From NCBI RefSeq assembly GCF_004214935.1, contig NZ_SFCC01000014.1, forward strand, positions 62,001 through 126,000: a DNA stretch of 64,000 bases, read 5' to 3'. Positions 34,697 through 42,747 of this stretch are shown piece by piece (positions within the stretch are counted from its first letter, which is position 1; each line of letters begins with the position of its first letter). The stretch is from Amycolatopsis suaedae (GTDB taxonomy: Bacteria > Actinomycetota > Actinomycetes > Mycobacteriales > Pseudonocardiaceae). The position numbers were made by a program, and so were the translations under genes. Below the pieces are notes generated by a model. It was not told where the DNA came from and ran no database searches. It saw only the letters and a program-made list of their open reading frames with translations.

Positions 34697-35914
34697 ATGA
34701 CTGGCACGAACGGTGTCGAGGACGGCTGGGGCAAGGTCGCCGACGTGTTCCGCGCCAACTTCGACCGGGGCGACGAGCTGGGTGCGGCGTGTGCGGTCTA
34801 CGTGGACGGCCGCCCGGTCGTCGACCTGTGGGACGGCGTGGCCGACCGCGCGGCGAACCGGCCGTGGGGGCGGGACACCATCGCACTGGTCGCGTCCACG
34901 ACGAAGGGCGCCGTCGCGATCTGCGCGCACCTGCTGGCGCAGCGCGGTGAGCTGGACCTGGACGCGCCGGTGACCCGCTACTGGCCGGAGTTCGGTGCGG
35001 CGGGCAAGCAGGACATCCCGGTGCGCCTGCTGCTGTCGCACCAGGCCGGCCTGCCGGTCGTCGACGGGCCGCTGACGTTCGACGACGTCGTCGCGTGGGA
35101 CCCGGTGATCCGCGCGATCGAGGCGCAGAAGCCGTTGTGGCAGCCGGGAACCGAACACGTCTACCACAGCGTGACCTTCGGTTTCCTGGTCGGCGAGGTG
35201 ATCCGGCGGATCTCCGGGAAGTCGGTCGGCCGGTTCTTCGCCGACGAGGTGGCCGCCCCGCTGGGGCTGAGTGCCTGGATCGGGCTGCCGGAGGAGCAGG
35301 AGCACCGGGTGGCGCACATCGAGAACGCCGCCCCGCTCAGCCTGGAGGACATGATCGCCGGGCTGATCGAGGTGACCGGGCTCGACGCGGACACGGTCAC
35401 CGCCTGGATCAACACCATGTGGGGACCGGACTCGGTCCAGGCCCGTGCCAACGTGCTCGGCGGCGCCTTCACCGACCCGGAGGCACACAACACGCGGGCC
35501 TGGCGGGCCGCCGAGATCCCGGCGGGCAACATGCTCACCGACGCGCGGTCGCTGGCCCGGATGTACGCCGCCACGGTCAGCGACGTCGACGGCGTGCGGT
35601 TGCTCGATCAGGCGACGGTCGAGCGGGCGACGGTCGTCCAGACCGACCGGACGCCGATGCACGGCCTGCCGCCGGAGCTGGACGTCCCGGCCGACCGGTC
35701 CTTCTACATGTCGCTGGGGTTCTGGCGGGCGTGCGCGCCGATGCCGATGCTCGGCCCCGGGTCGTTCGGTCACCCCGGCGCCGGCGGGTCGATCGCGTTC
35801 GCCGACCCCGACGCCAAGGTGGGCTTCGGCTACCTCACCAACCTGTGGAACTACCGCAGCGACGACCCGAGGGCGCTGGAGCTGATCAAGGCCGTCCGGG
35901 CCTGCCTGGGCTGA
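34697..35914 (+). CDS. EstB-type serine hydrolase of the beta-lactamase family
   Basis: The product is 405 aa; ATG 34697 follows AAGGAG. The SxxK nucleophile motif is STTK (Ser67-Lys70), the Tyr motif is YHS (in EHVYHSVTFG), and the late HPGAGGS replaces the KTG box. This combination is typical of class C-like esterases (EstB) and D-aminopeptidases rather than true beta-lactamases. No signal peptide is seen, so a cytosolic esterase is likelier than antibiotic resistance. It appears to be a single-gene unit. Confidence 0.9.
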   Translation: MTGTNGVEDGWGKVADVFRANFDRGDELGAACAVYVDGRPVVDLWDGVADRAANRPWGRDTIALVASTTKGAVAICAHLLAQRGELDLDAPVTRYWPEFGAAGKQDIPVRLLLSHQAGLPVVDGPLTFDDVVAWDPVIRAIEAQKPLWQPGTEHVYHSVTFGFLVGEVIRRISGKSVGRFFADEVAAPLGLSAWIGLPEEQEHRVAHIENAAPLSLEDMIAGLIEVTGLDADTVTAWINTMWGPDSVQARANVLGGAFTDPEAHNTRAWRAAEIPAGNMLTDARSLARMYAATVSDVDGVRLLDQATVERATVVQTDRTPMHGLPPELDVPADRSFYMSLGFWRACAPMPMLGPGSFGHPGAGGSIAFADPDAKVGFGYLTNLWNYRSDDPRALELIKAVRACLG

Positions 35915-35923
35915 CCGCTGGGG

Positions 35924-36736
35924 TCAGGGCTTGTACCCGACGCCGCCGGTCATGAAGCGGACGCCGACGGTGGTCGCGTCGGTGATCACCTTCTCCGGGC
36001 GCCACAACGGAAGCGGGACGATGCCCGGCGGGATCAGCTCGAGGCCGGTGAAGAACCGGGCGAGTTCCTCCGGGCTGCGGACGCGGCCGGTGCCCAGCTG
36101 GGAGAGCAGGACGCGCTCCAGTTCCTGGCTCTGCGGCGAGTCGCCGAGCTTGGTGAAGTTGGTGATGAACAGGTACGAGCCCGACGGGACGGCCTCGCGC
36201 AGGGTGTCGACGATGTTCTGCGGATCCTCCTCGTCGAGGATGTGGTGCAGGATGCCGCAGAGCATCACGCAGACCGGCTTGGAGAAGTCGATCAGCCCGC
36301 GCACCTCCGGGTTGTCGAGGACCTCCCTCGGCTTGCGGATGTCCGCGGTGATGATGCCGACGTTGTCGTTGTCCTGCAGGCGTGCGCGGCCGTGGGCGAG
36401 GACGATCGGGTCGATGTCGACGTAGGCCACGCGGGCGTCCGGGTTGGCCTCCTGGGCGACCTCGTGGGTGTTGCGCACGGTCGGCAGACCGGACCCGAGG
36501 TCGAGGAACTGGGTGATGCCGGCCTCGGTGGCCAGGTGCCTCACCACGCGGTGCAGGATCTCGCGGTTGTGCCGGGCGATCTCCTTCAGCTCCGGCATGA
36601 CCGCGAGACTGGCCTCGGCGACCTGCCGGTCGATGGCGTAGTTGTCCTTGCCGTCCAGCATCACGTCGTAGACGCGGGCGGCGGTGGGGACGCCATCGTC
36701 CAGGATCACCGGCTCCGGCTGTTCTGTGGCTGACAT
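35924..36736 (-). CDS. DUF574-family SAM-dependent methyltransferase
   Basis: The product is 270 aa, with GAGGAG before the start at 36736. It opens with VPTAARVYDVMLDGKDNYAIDR, the hallmark of the actinobacterial DUF574 family, and has the SAM-binding FLDLGSGLPT and VAYVDIDPIVLAHGRA. The core Rossmann fold is complete. Methyl acceptor unknown; such genes are abundant in Streptomyces and Amycolatopsis. It is separated by 61 bp from the GAF regulator on the same strand. Confidence 0.9.
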   Translation of the reverse strand: MSATEQPEPVILDDGVPTAARVYDVMLDGKDNYAIDRQVAEASLAVMPELKEIARHNREILHRVVRHLATEAGITQFLDLGSGLPTVRNTHEVAQEANPDARVAYVDIDPIVLAHGRARLQDNDNVGIITADIRKPREVLDNPEVRGLIDFSKPVCVMLCGILHHILDEEDPQNIVDTLREAVPSGSYLFITNFTKLGDSPQSQELERVLLSQLGTGRVRSPEELARFFTGLELIPPGIVPLPLWRPEKVITDATTVGVRFMTGGVGYKP

Positions 36737-36797
36737 CGGTGTCAGATCCTCCTCGCGGCCCCGACTGCAAACTCGGTGCCCGAGGATAGCGGTTCGG

Positions 36798-38021
36798 TCA
36801 CGTGGTGTCACCAGCGGCACCACCGGGCCGGATGACGAGGCTGACCCCGGCGGCGAGCCGGTACGGCCGGGTGGCCACGACGGCGCCCAGCAGCCTGCGC
36901 AACCGGGACACCTCGGCCCGCGCGGTCACCACGTGCCCGGCGTCGCCGAACAGCGCCCGGCTCAGTGCCTCCGCGGACAGCCCGGCCGGACCCGCCTTGT
37001 GCAGCAGGGTCAGGATCTCCGCGTGGCGCCGGGTGATGGCCCGGCGCCAGCCGGTGTCCCCGGTGCGCACCCGCAGCAGCGGGGTGGCGCCCAGTTCCAG
37101 GTCGAGCAGCAGGGTGCGGCCGTCACCGGCCGGCCGGATCAGCCAGCCGTGCGCCAGGCGCTCGGGCAGGCAGGCCCCGACGCCGGGGACCGCGACCGGC
37201 CGGTCCGCCCGGGGCGCGGCGACGCGGTCGCCGACCGCGACACCGCTGCTGTGCGCGACCCAGCCGTCGTCGTCGACGACGAGCGCGGCGCCGGAAATAC
37301 CGGCCAGCACCGGCTCGGCGCTGCGCCGCAACCGGTCCAGCCGCTGCTGGTGGGCCCGCCACAGCTCGGCCTCGGCCAGCCGCCTGCCCGTCTCGACCAG
37401 CGCGCCGACCGCCGGGTGCAGCGCCAGCGCCGGGCCGCTGACGTCGATGATGCCGAGCAGGTCGCCGGTACGCGGGTCGTGGATCGGGCAGGCACTGCAG
37501 TACCAGGGATGCTGGCCCTGCTCGAAGTGCTCGCCCGCGAGCAGCTCGACCGGGGCGGCCTCGGCCAGCGCCGTGCCGATCGCGTTGGTCCCGACCCGGG
37601 CCTCGGTCCAGTCGGTGCCCTCGATGAAGCCGAGGTCGTCGGCGCGGCGGCGGACCGCGGCGGTGCCCGAGCGCCACAGGATGACGCCGTCGGCGTCGGT
37701 CACCACGAACAGCATGTGGGCGGCGTCGGAGGTGGCGCCGATGATCTGCCCGAGGCCGTCCACGACCTCCCGCAGCGGTGAGTCGTTGCGGCGCCGCGCG
37801 AGCTCGTCCTCGCCGAGCGAGTCGCGTTCGTTCATGCCGTCCGCGGTGAGCCCGAGCCGCAGCATCCGCGACCACGACTGGGACACGACGTCGCGCGGGC
37901 GCACCGGCGGGCGGCCGCCACCCAGCACGGCCTCGTGCATGCGGACCAGGTCCCTGGCGTAGGCGGGCAGATGCCGCCCCGGCGGGAGAGCGCCGTGCAC
38001 CGACCTCACCTCCCGCGTCAT
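36798..38021 (-). CDS. GAF-domain transcriptional regulator divergent from the monooxygenase
   Basis: From ATG 38021 the product is 407 aa, starting MTREVRSVHGALPPGRHLPA. A GAF domain covers about 80-230 (HMLFVVTDADGVILWRSG, TEARVGTNAIGTALAE, HPWYCSACPIHDPRTGDLLG), the pattern of AcoR-like activators, but the AAA+ sigma-54 domain is absent. The C-terminal 100 residues are a winged-helix DNA-binding domain (RRHAEILTLLHKAGPAGLSAEALSRALFG). Such proteins usually activate a neighbouring catabolic gene in response to its substrate, here the flavin monooxygenase. Confidence 0.88.
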   Translation of the reverse strand: MTREVRSVHGALPPGRHLPAYARDLVRMHEAVLGGGRPPVRPRDVVSQSWSRMLRLGLTADGMNERDSLGEDELARRRNDSPLREVVDGLGQIIGATSDAAHMLFVVTDADGVILWRSGTAAVRRRADDLGFIEGTDWTEARVGTNAIGTALAEAAPVELLAGEHFEQGQHPWYCSACPIHDPRTGDLLGIIDVSGPALALHPAVGALVETGRRLAEAELWRAHQQRLDRLRRSAEPVLAGISGAALVVDDDGWVAHSSGVAVGDRVAAPRADRPVAVPGVGACLPERLAHGWLIRPAGDGRTLLLDLELGATPLLRVRTGDTGWRRAITRRHAEILTLLHKAGPAGLSAEALSRALFGDAGHVVTARAEVSRLRRLLGAVVATRPYRLAAGVSLVIRPGGAAGDTT

Positions 38022-38164
38022 CGCGTCAGCCGTCCCAGGATAGGTGCGGTGCCGGACCGGTCGCCAGGCCACCGGCGTGCAATTCCGTGCAACCCTTTCG
38101 GCGCCCCTCCCGCCGCGGGTGTGATCGGCGCTACACCACGATCGCCGTTGCTGGAGGAGTTGCG
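38022..38164. promoter_or_regulatory. Divergent promoter region with activator-type repeats
   Basis: GTGCAA-ttcc-GTGCAA (38077-38092) is a direct repeat, and GGTGT-N10-ACACC (38118-38137) is an inverted repeat close to the monooxygenase start. Both are candidate binding sites for the GAF regulator. The monooxygenase ribosome site GGAGGAG lies at the end of the region. Confidence 0.45.
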
Positions 38165-39982
38165 ATGTCCCAAACGCTGGACCGGGTGCAGGTGGAGCCG
38201 TCCGCCCAGGCCCGGGTGGACGCCTGGCTGGCCCGCTTCGAGTCGGCGCTCGCGGCCCGCGATGCCGAGGCCGCCTCGGCGCTGTTCGCCGTCGACAGTT
38301 ACTGGCGGGATCTGGTGGCGTTCACCTGGAACCTCAAGACGGTGGAGGGCCGGGCCGGGGTGGCCCACCTGCTCACCGCGTGCCTGGACGCCGTCGACCC
38401 GTCCGGGTTCCGCACCACGGAGCCGCCCGCGGAAGCCGACGGCGTCGTCGAGGCGTGGATCGAGTTCGAGACGGCGGCCGGCCGCGGCAGGGGACACCTG
38501 CGGCTGACCGACGAGGGTGCCTGGACGCTCCTGACCAGCCTGCGTGAGCTGAAGGACTTCCCGGAACCACGCGGAGACCGCAGGCCCAAGGGCGTGCGGC
38601 ACGGCGCGCTCGAGGACCGCAGTTCCTGGGCCGAGGAACGGGACCGCGAGCGCGCGGAGCTGGGCTACACCCGGCAGCCGTTCGTGGTGGTCGTCGGCGG
38701 CGGGCAGGGCGGTATCGCGCTGGGGGCGCGGCTGCGCCAGCTCGGCGTGCCCGCGCTGGTCGTCGAGCGCAACGACCGTCCCGGCGACTCCTGGCGCAAG
38801 CGTTACAAGAGCCTCTGCCTGCACGACCCGGTCTGGTACGACCACCTTCCGTACCTGCCCTTCCCGGACAACTGGCCGGTCTTCGCGCCGAAGGACAAGA
38901 TCGCGGACTGGCTGGAGATGTACACCCGGGTCATGGAGGTGCCCTACTGGACGCGGTCGACGGTCACCTCGGCCGCGTTCGACGAGCAGGCGGGGCGCTG
39001 GCGGGTCGTCGTCGACCGCGACGGCGAGCAGGTCGTGCTCACCCCGGAGCACCTGGTGTTCGCCACCGGCATGTCCGGCAAGCCGAACCTGCCCTCGTTC
39101 CCCGGCATGGACGTGTTCGAGGGAGACCAGCACCATTCCTCGCAGCACCCCGGCCCGGACGCCTACGCGGGCAAGAAGGCCGTCGTCATCGGCTCCAACA
39201 ACTCCGCGCACGACATCTGCGCCGCGCTGTGGGAGCACGGCGCCGACGTGACCATGGTGCAGCGCTCGTCCACCCACGTCGTGAAGTCGGACTCGCTGAT
39301 GGAACTCGGCCTCGGCGACCTGTACTCGGAACGGGCCGTGCGCGCGGGCATGACCACCGAGAAGGCCGACATGGTGTTCGCCTCGCTGCCGTACCGGATC
39401 CTGCACGAGTTCCAGATCCCCATCTACGACAAGATCAGGGAACGGGACGCGGAGTTCTACCAGCGGCTGGAGAAGGCCGGTTTCCGGCACGACTGGGGTG
39501 ACGACGGGTCCGGGCTGTTCCTGAAGTACCTGCGCCGCGGCTCCGGCTACTACATCGACGTCGGCGCGTCGGAACTGGTGGCGGACGGCAAGATCGCGCT
39601 GGCGCACGGCCAGGTCGACCACCTCACCCGGACCGGAGTGGTCCTCGCCGACGGCACCGAACTCGACGCCGACCTCGTCGTCTACGCCACCGGCTACGGC
39701 TCGATGAACGGCTGGGTCGCCGACCTGTGCGGGCAGGAGATGGCCGATCGGGTCGGCAAGTGCTGGGGCCTGGGCTCGGGCACCACCAAGGACCCGGGGC
39801 CGTGGGAGGGCGAGCAGCGCAACATGTGGAAGCCGACCCAGCAGCCCGGGCTGTGGTTCCACGGCGGGAACCTGCACCAGTCCCGGCACTACTCGCTCTA
39901 CCTCGCCCTGCAGTTGAAGGCACGGTACGAGGGGCTGCCGACCCCGGTGTACGGCCTGCAGGAGGTGCACCACCTGTCCTGA
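38165..39982 (+). CDS. Flavin-dependent monooxygenase with NTF2-like N-terminal domain (605 aa)
   Basis: ATG 38165 follows GGAGGAG. Residues 10-130 resemble an NTF2/SnoaL-like domain (ESALAARDAEAASALFAVDSYWRDLVAF). The FAD motif VVGGGQGGIALG is at 177-188, and a NADPH motif VIGSNNSAHD lies further on. FEGDQHHSSQHP corresponds to the FMO/BVMO fingerprint region. The enzyme likely oxygenates a small nucleophilic or ketone substrate using NADPH and oxygen; FMO versus Baeyer-Villiger activity cannot be decided here. Control by the divergent GAF protein is likely. Confidence 0.9.
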   Translation: MSQTLDRVQVEPSAQARVDAWLARFESALAARDAEAASALFAVDSYWRDLVAFTWNLKTVEGRAGVAHLLTACLDAVDPSGFRTTEPPAEADGVVEAWIEFETAAGRGRGHLRLTDEGAWTLLTSLRELKDFPEPRGDRRPKGVRHGALEDRSSWAEERDRERAELGYTRQPFVVVVGGGQGGIALGARLRQLGVPALVVERNDRPGDSWRKRYKSLCLHDPVWYDHLPYLPFPDNWPVFAPKDKIADWLEMYTRVMEVPYWTRSTVTSAAFDEQAGRWRVVVDRDGEQVVLTPEHLVFATGMSGKPNLPSFPGMDVFEGDQHHSSQHPGPDAYAGKKAVVIGSNNSAHDICAALWEHGADVTMVQRSSTHVVKSDSLMELGLGDLYSERAVRAGMTTEKADMVFASLPYRILHEFQIPIYDKIRERDAEFYQRLEKAGFRHDWGDDGSGLFLKYLRRGSGYYIDVGASELVADGKIALAHGQVDHLTRTGVVLADGTELDADLVVYATGYGSMNGWVADLCGQEMADRVGKCWGLGSGTTKDPGPWEGEQRNMWKPTQQPGLWFHGGNLHQSRHYSLYLALQLKARYEGLPTPVYGLQEVHHLS

Positions 39983-39994
39983 GGCGCACCGTCA

Positions 39995-40017
39995 GGTAGT
40001 TTAGATATTGACTATCT
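39995..40017 (+). promoter_or_regulatory. MarR operator candidate before the MarR gene
   Basis: GGTAGT-N7-TTGACTA (39995-40014) recurs with identical spacing at 40603-40622. The site overlaps an inverted repeat AGATA-ttgac-TATCT (40003-40017). It lies 17-39 bp before the MarR start. Confidence 0.55.
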
Positions 40018-40033
40018 GAGTGGACGGCGGGGC

Positions 40034-40564
40034 GTGAACATGGCCGAGGGCGAGCTCGACTTCTGGTCCTTCATCGAGCTCGCCCACCGCCGGCTCGCCG
40101 GTGAGTTCGGCTTCGAGCACCAGCTGGCCACCGAGGTGCTGCTGACCCTCAACCGCGCCTCCAGCGTCGTCACCTACGACCTGGAGGCCAGCGTCCACCG
40201 GCCGAGCGGCCGGTCGTGGTCGGCGTTCCGGCTGCTGTTCGTCACCTGGCTCGCCGGGCCGCTGGAGGCGAAGAAGGCGGCCGAACTCACCGGGATGAGC
40301 CGCGCCGCGGTGTCCAACCTGGCCAAGCCGCTGGTCGCGGACGGGCTGCTGGACCGGTCGCCGAGCCGCAGTGACGGGCGCTCGGTCCTGCTGGCCCTCA
40401 CCGCGCGCGGCCACCGGGAGATGGTCGAGGTGTTCGGGCGGCAGAACCGCCGCGAGCACGAGTGGACCAGCGTGCTCACCGAGGCCGAGCAGCGCATCCT
40501 GGTCCTGCTGCTGAACAAGCTCATCACCAACCGCGACCAGTTCGACGTGCGGGGCCGTAGCTGA
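40034..40564 (+). CDS. MarR-family regulator
   Basis: The product is 176 aa (GTG 40034; ATG 40040 also possible). The winged helix includes GPLEAKKAAELTGMSRAAVSNLAKPLVADGLLDR and the wing SPSRSDGRSVLLALTARG, typical of MarR. The motif in its own promoter is repeated before the next operon, so it probably represses both itself and the fumarylacetoacetase genes; the inducer would then be an aromatic acid or tyrosine breakdown product. Confidence 0.88.
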   Translation: MNMAEGELDFWSFIELAHRRLAGEFGFEHQLATEVLLTLNRASSVVTYDLEASVHRPSGRSWSAFRLLFVTWLAGPLEAKKAAELTGMSRAAVSNLAKPLVADGLLDRSPSRSDGRSVLLALTARGHREMVEVFGRQNRREHEWTSVLTEAEQRILVLLLNKLITNRDQFDVRGRS

Positions 40565-40602
40565 GGCGGCGCGGGGGCCGGCGGGCCCTTGCGCCCGCAT
40601 AG

Positions 40603-40622
40603 GGTAGTAAATACCTTGACTA
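40603..40622 (+). promoter_or_regulatory. Second copy of the MarR motif, before the fahA operon
   Basis: GGTAGT-N7-TTGACTA matches the site at 39995-40014; 16 of 24 bases agree over the wider window and the spacing is identical. It lies 33-52 bp before the first gene of the fahA operon. Confidence 0.55.
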
Positions 40623-40654
40623 CATTGGCCCGAGCCGGAGGAAGGAACTGCGGG

Positions 40655-41482
40655 ATGAGCGTCTTCGCCCGGTTGCTCGACGACGCGGCGGTGTTCCCGC
40701 CGGGACTCACCCCGCTGCCCGAGGCCGTGCCCGCCCACGCCCGGCACCGGCGGTCCCGTTACCGCGACATGGTCGGCCCGCTCGTCCTGGCGGCACCCGC
40801 GCTGGACGAGCTGGGCGCGCTCCTGGACGGCCCGCTCGAGCTGAGTGTGACGGCGCCGGGCGGGCCCGCGCAGCTGCCCGGCGTCATGGCCGCCGCGGCG
40901 GCGCTGCCCGTCCGGCTGCAGAGCCTGGAGGTCGCGGCGCCGGAGGGCATGAGCGCCACCGGGTTCTTCGGCGCGCTCGGCCCGGCGGGGGAGGTGCCCG
41001 TGTTCGTCGAGATTCCCCGCGACGAGCGGCGCGCGGACTTCCTCGCGGCCTGCGCGGACACCGGCCGTCAGGCGAAGTTCCGCACCGGCGGGGTCCGTGC
41101 CGAGCTGTACCCGGACGAGGCCGAGCTGGCCGCGGCGGTCGGCGCGGCCGTGCGGGCCGGGGTGGCGTTCAAGGCGACCGCCGGGCTGCACCACGCGATC
41201 CGCAACACCGACCCGGAGACCGGTTTCGAGCAACACGGTTTCCTGAACCTGCTGCTGGCCACCGCGGCGGCGATGTCCGGCGCGGGCGACGCCGAACTGG
41301 CCGCCGTGCTCGCCGAGCGGGACGGCGCGGCGGTCGCCGCCCAAGTGTCCACTGTGGACGAGTCGGTGCGCGAGCGGTTCCGGTCGTTCGGCACCTGCAG
41401 TGTCATCGAACCCGTCACCGAGCTGGCGGCACTCGGCCTGGTACCGGCCGGGCTGGCCGAGGAAGAGGGAGAGACCGCGTGA
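40655..41482 (+). CDS. Conserved-looking unknown protein coupled to fahA (275 aa)
   Basis: ATG 40655 lies in a GGAGGAAGG-rich leader. The stop overlaps the fahA start as GTGA (41479-41482), so the two proteins are probably made together. The sequence begins MSVFARLLDDAAVFPPGL and has alternating hydrophobic strands and helices such as GPLVLAAPALDELG, VPVFVEIPRDERRADFL and AKFRTGG, suggesting a TIM-barrel-like cytosolic enzyme. I do not recognise a named family. Given fahA, a role in homogentisate/tyrosine degradation is likely, possibly the maleylacetoacetate isomerisation step, but this is inference. Confidence 0.78.
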   Translation: MSVFARLLDDAAVFPPGLTPLPEAVPAHARHRRSRYRDMVGPLVLAAPALDELGALLDGPLELSVTAPGGPAQLPGVMAAAAALPVRLQSLEVAAPEGMSATGFFGALGPAGEVPVFVEIPRDERRADFLAACADTGRQAKFRTGGVRAELYPDEAELAAAVGAAVRAGVAFKATAGLHHAIRNTDPETGFEQHGFLNLLLATAAAMSGAGDAELAAVLAERDGAAVAAQVSTVDESVRERFRSFGTCSVIEPVTELAALGLVPAGLAEEEGETA

Positions 41483-42654
41483 CCAGGATCGACATCCCCC
41501 GGGATTCGCTGTTCGGCAAGGACAATCTGCCCTACGGCGTGTTCTCCGTGGCAGGCGGCGAGCCGCGGGTGGGCGTGCGGGCGGGCGACCACGTCGTCGA
41601 CCTCGCCGCCGCGCTCGGCGACGACGTCTTCGCGCGGTCGTCGCTGAACGCGTTCATGGCACGGGGATACGACTTCTGGACCGGGACCCGCCGCCGGATC
41701 GGCGACCTGATCGCCGGGGACGTCCCGGACGCCGCCGTGCACCCGGTGAGCGAGGTGCGCCTGCACCTGCCGGTGGAGATCGCGGACTACGTCGACTTCT
41801 ACGCCTCCGAACACCACGCGAGCAACCTCGGCAGGCTGTTCCGGCCGGACGCCGAACCGTTGCTGCCCAACTGGAAGCACCTGCCCGTGGGCTACCACGG
41901 CCGGGCCGCGACGGTGGTGGTCTCCGGCACCGACATCGTGCGCCCGAAGGGCCAGCGCAAGGCCCCGGCCGAGACCGAGCCGACGTTCGGCGAGTGCCGC
42001 CGGCTCGACATCGAGGCCGAACTGGGCTTCCTCGTCGGCACCGGCTCGCCGCTGGGATCGGCCGTGCCCGCCGCGGAGTTCTCCCGCCGGGTGTTCGGCG
42101 CGGTTCTGGTCAACGACTGGTCGGCCCGCGACATCCAGGCGTGGGAGTACGTGCCGCTGGGCCCGTTCCTCGGCAAGAGCTTCGCCACCTCGATCTCGCC
42201 GTGGGTGGTGCCGCTGCAGGCGCTCCAGGCTGCCCGCGTGCCCACCCCCGTCCAGGACCCGCGGCCGTTGCCGTACCTGCGCGAGGACGAGCCGTGGGGA
42301 CTGGACATCGACCTGTCGGTGTCCTGGAACGGCGAGGAGGTCTCCCGGCCCCCGTACCGCACGATGTACTGGTCGCCCGCCCAGATGCTGGCGCACCTGA
42401 CGGTGAACGGCGCGTCGACGCGGACCGGCGACCTGTACGCCTCGGGCACCATCTCCGGGCCGGAGAAGGCGCAGCGTGGCGCGTTCATCGAGCTGACCTG
42501 GGGCGGCAAGGAGCCGGTCCGCGTCGGCGGCGAGGAACGCACGTTCCTGGAGGACGGCGACGAGGTCGTCATCTCGGCCACCGCGCCGGGCGCGGACGGC
42601 GGCCGGATCGGCTTCGGCGAGGTGCGTGGCCGGATCCTCCCGGCGGTCAGCTGA
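41479..42654 (+). CDS. fahA: Fumarylacetoacetase
   Basis: The product is 391 aa, close to the usual length. Family marks are YVDFYASEHHASNLGRLF (metal and catalytic His region), LPVGYHGRA, IEAELGFLVG (metal-binding Glu residues), VNDWSARDIQAWEY and the late YASGTISGPEK. It splits fumarylacetoacetate to fumarate and acetoacetate, the last step of tyrosine and homogentisate breakdown. Homogentisate dioxygenase is not in this window. Start GTG 41479 overlaps the previous stop. A MarR motif controls the pair. Confidence 0.95.
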   Translation: MTRIDIPRDSLFGKDNLPYGVFSVAGGEPRVGVRAGDHVVDLAAALGDDVFARSSLNAFMARGYDFWTGTRRRIGDLIAGDVPDAAVHPVSEVRLHLPVEIADYVDFYASEHHASNLGRLFRPDAEPLLPNWKHLPVGYHGRAATVVVSGTDIVRPKGQRKAPAETEPTFGECRRLDIEAELGFLVGTGSPLGSAVPAAEFSRRVFGAVLVNDWSARDIQAWEYVPLGPFLGKSFATSISPWVVPLQALQAARVPTPVQDPRPLPYLREDEPWGLDIDLSVSWNGEEVSRPPYRTMYWSPAQMLAHLTVNGASTRTGDLYASGTISGPEKAQRGAFIELTWGGKEPVRVGGEERTFLEDGDEVVISATAPGADGGRIGFGEVRGRILPAVS

Positions 42655-42747
42655 GCCCCTTTCCTGTGGTCGGACCGTGAAGACCGGCCGGGCCCGCGCG
42701 GTCAGGATTGACGACGGCCGCGCGATCCCGAGGGAAGGTGGCAACAC

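Noticed and set aside
34697..35914. Antibiotic-resistance beta-lactamase
   Set aside because: It has no signal peptide and has HPGAGGS in place of the KTG box; an EstB-like esterase is more likely.
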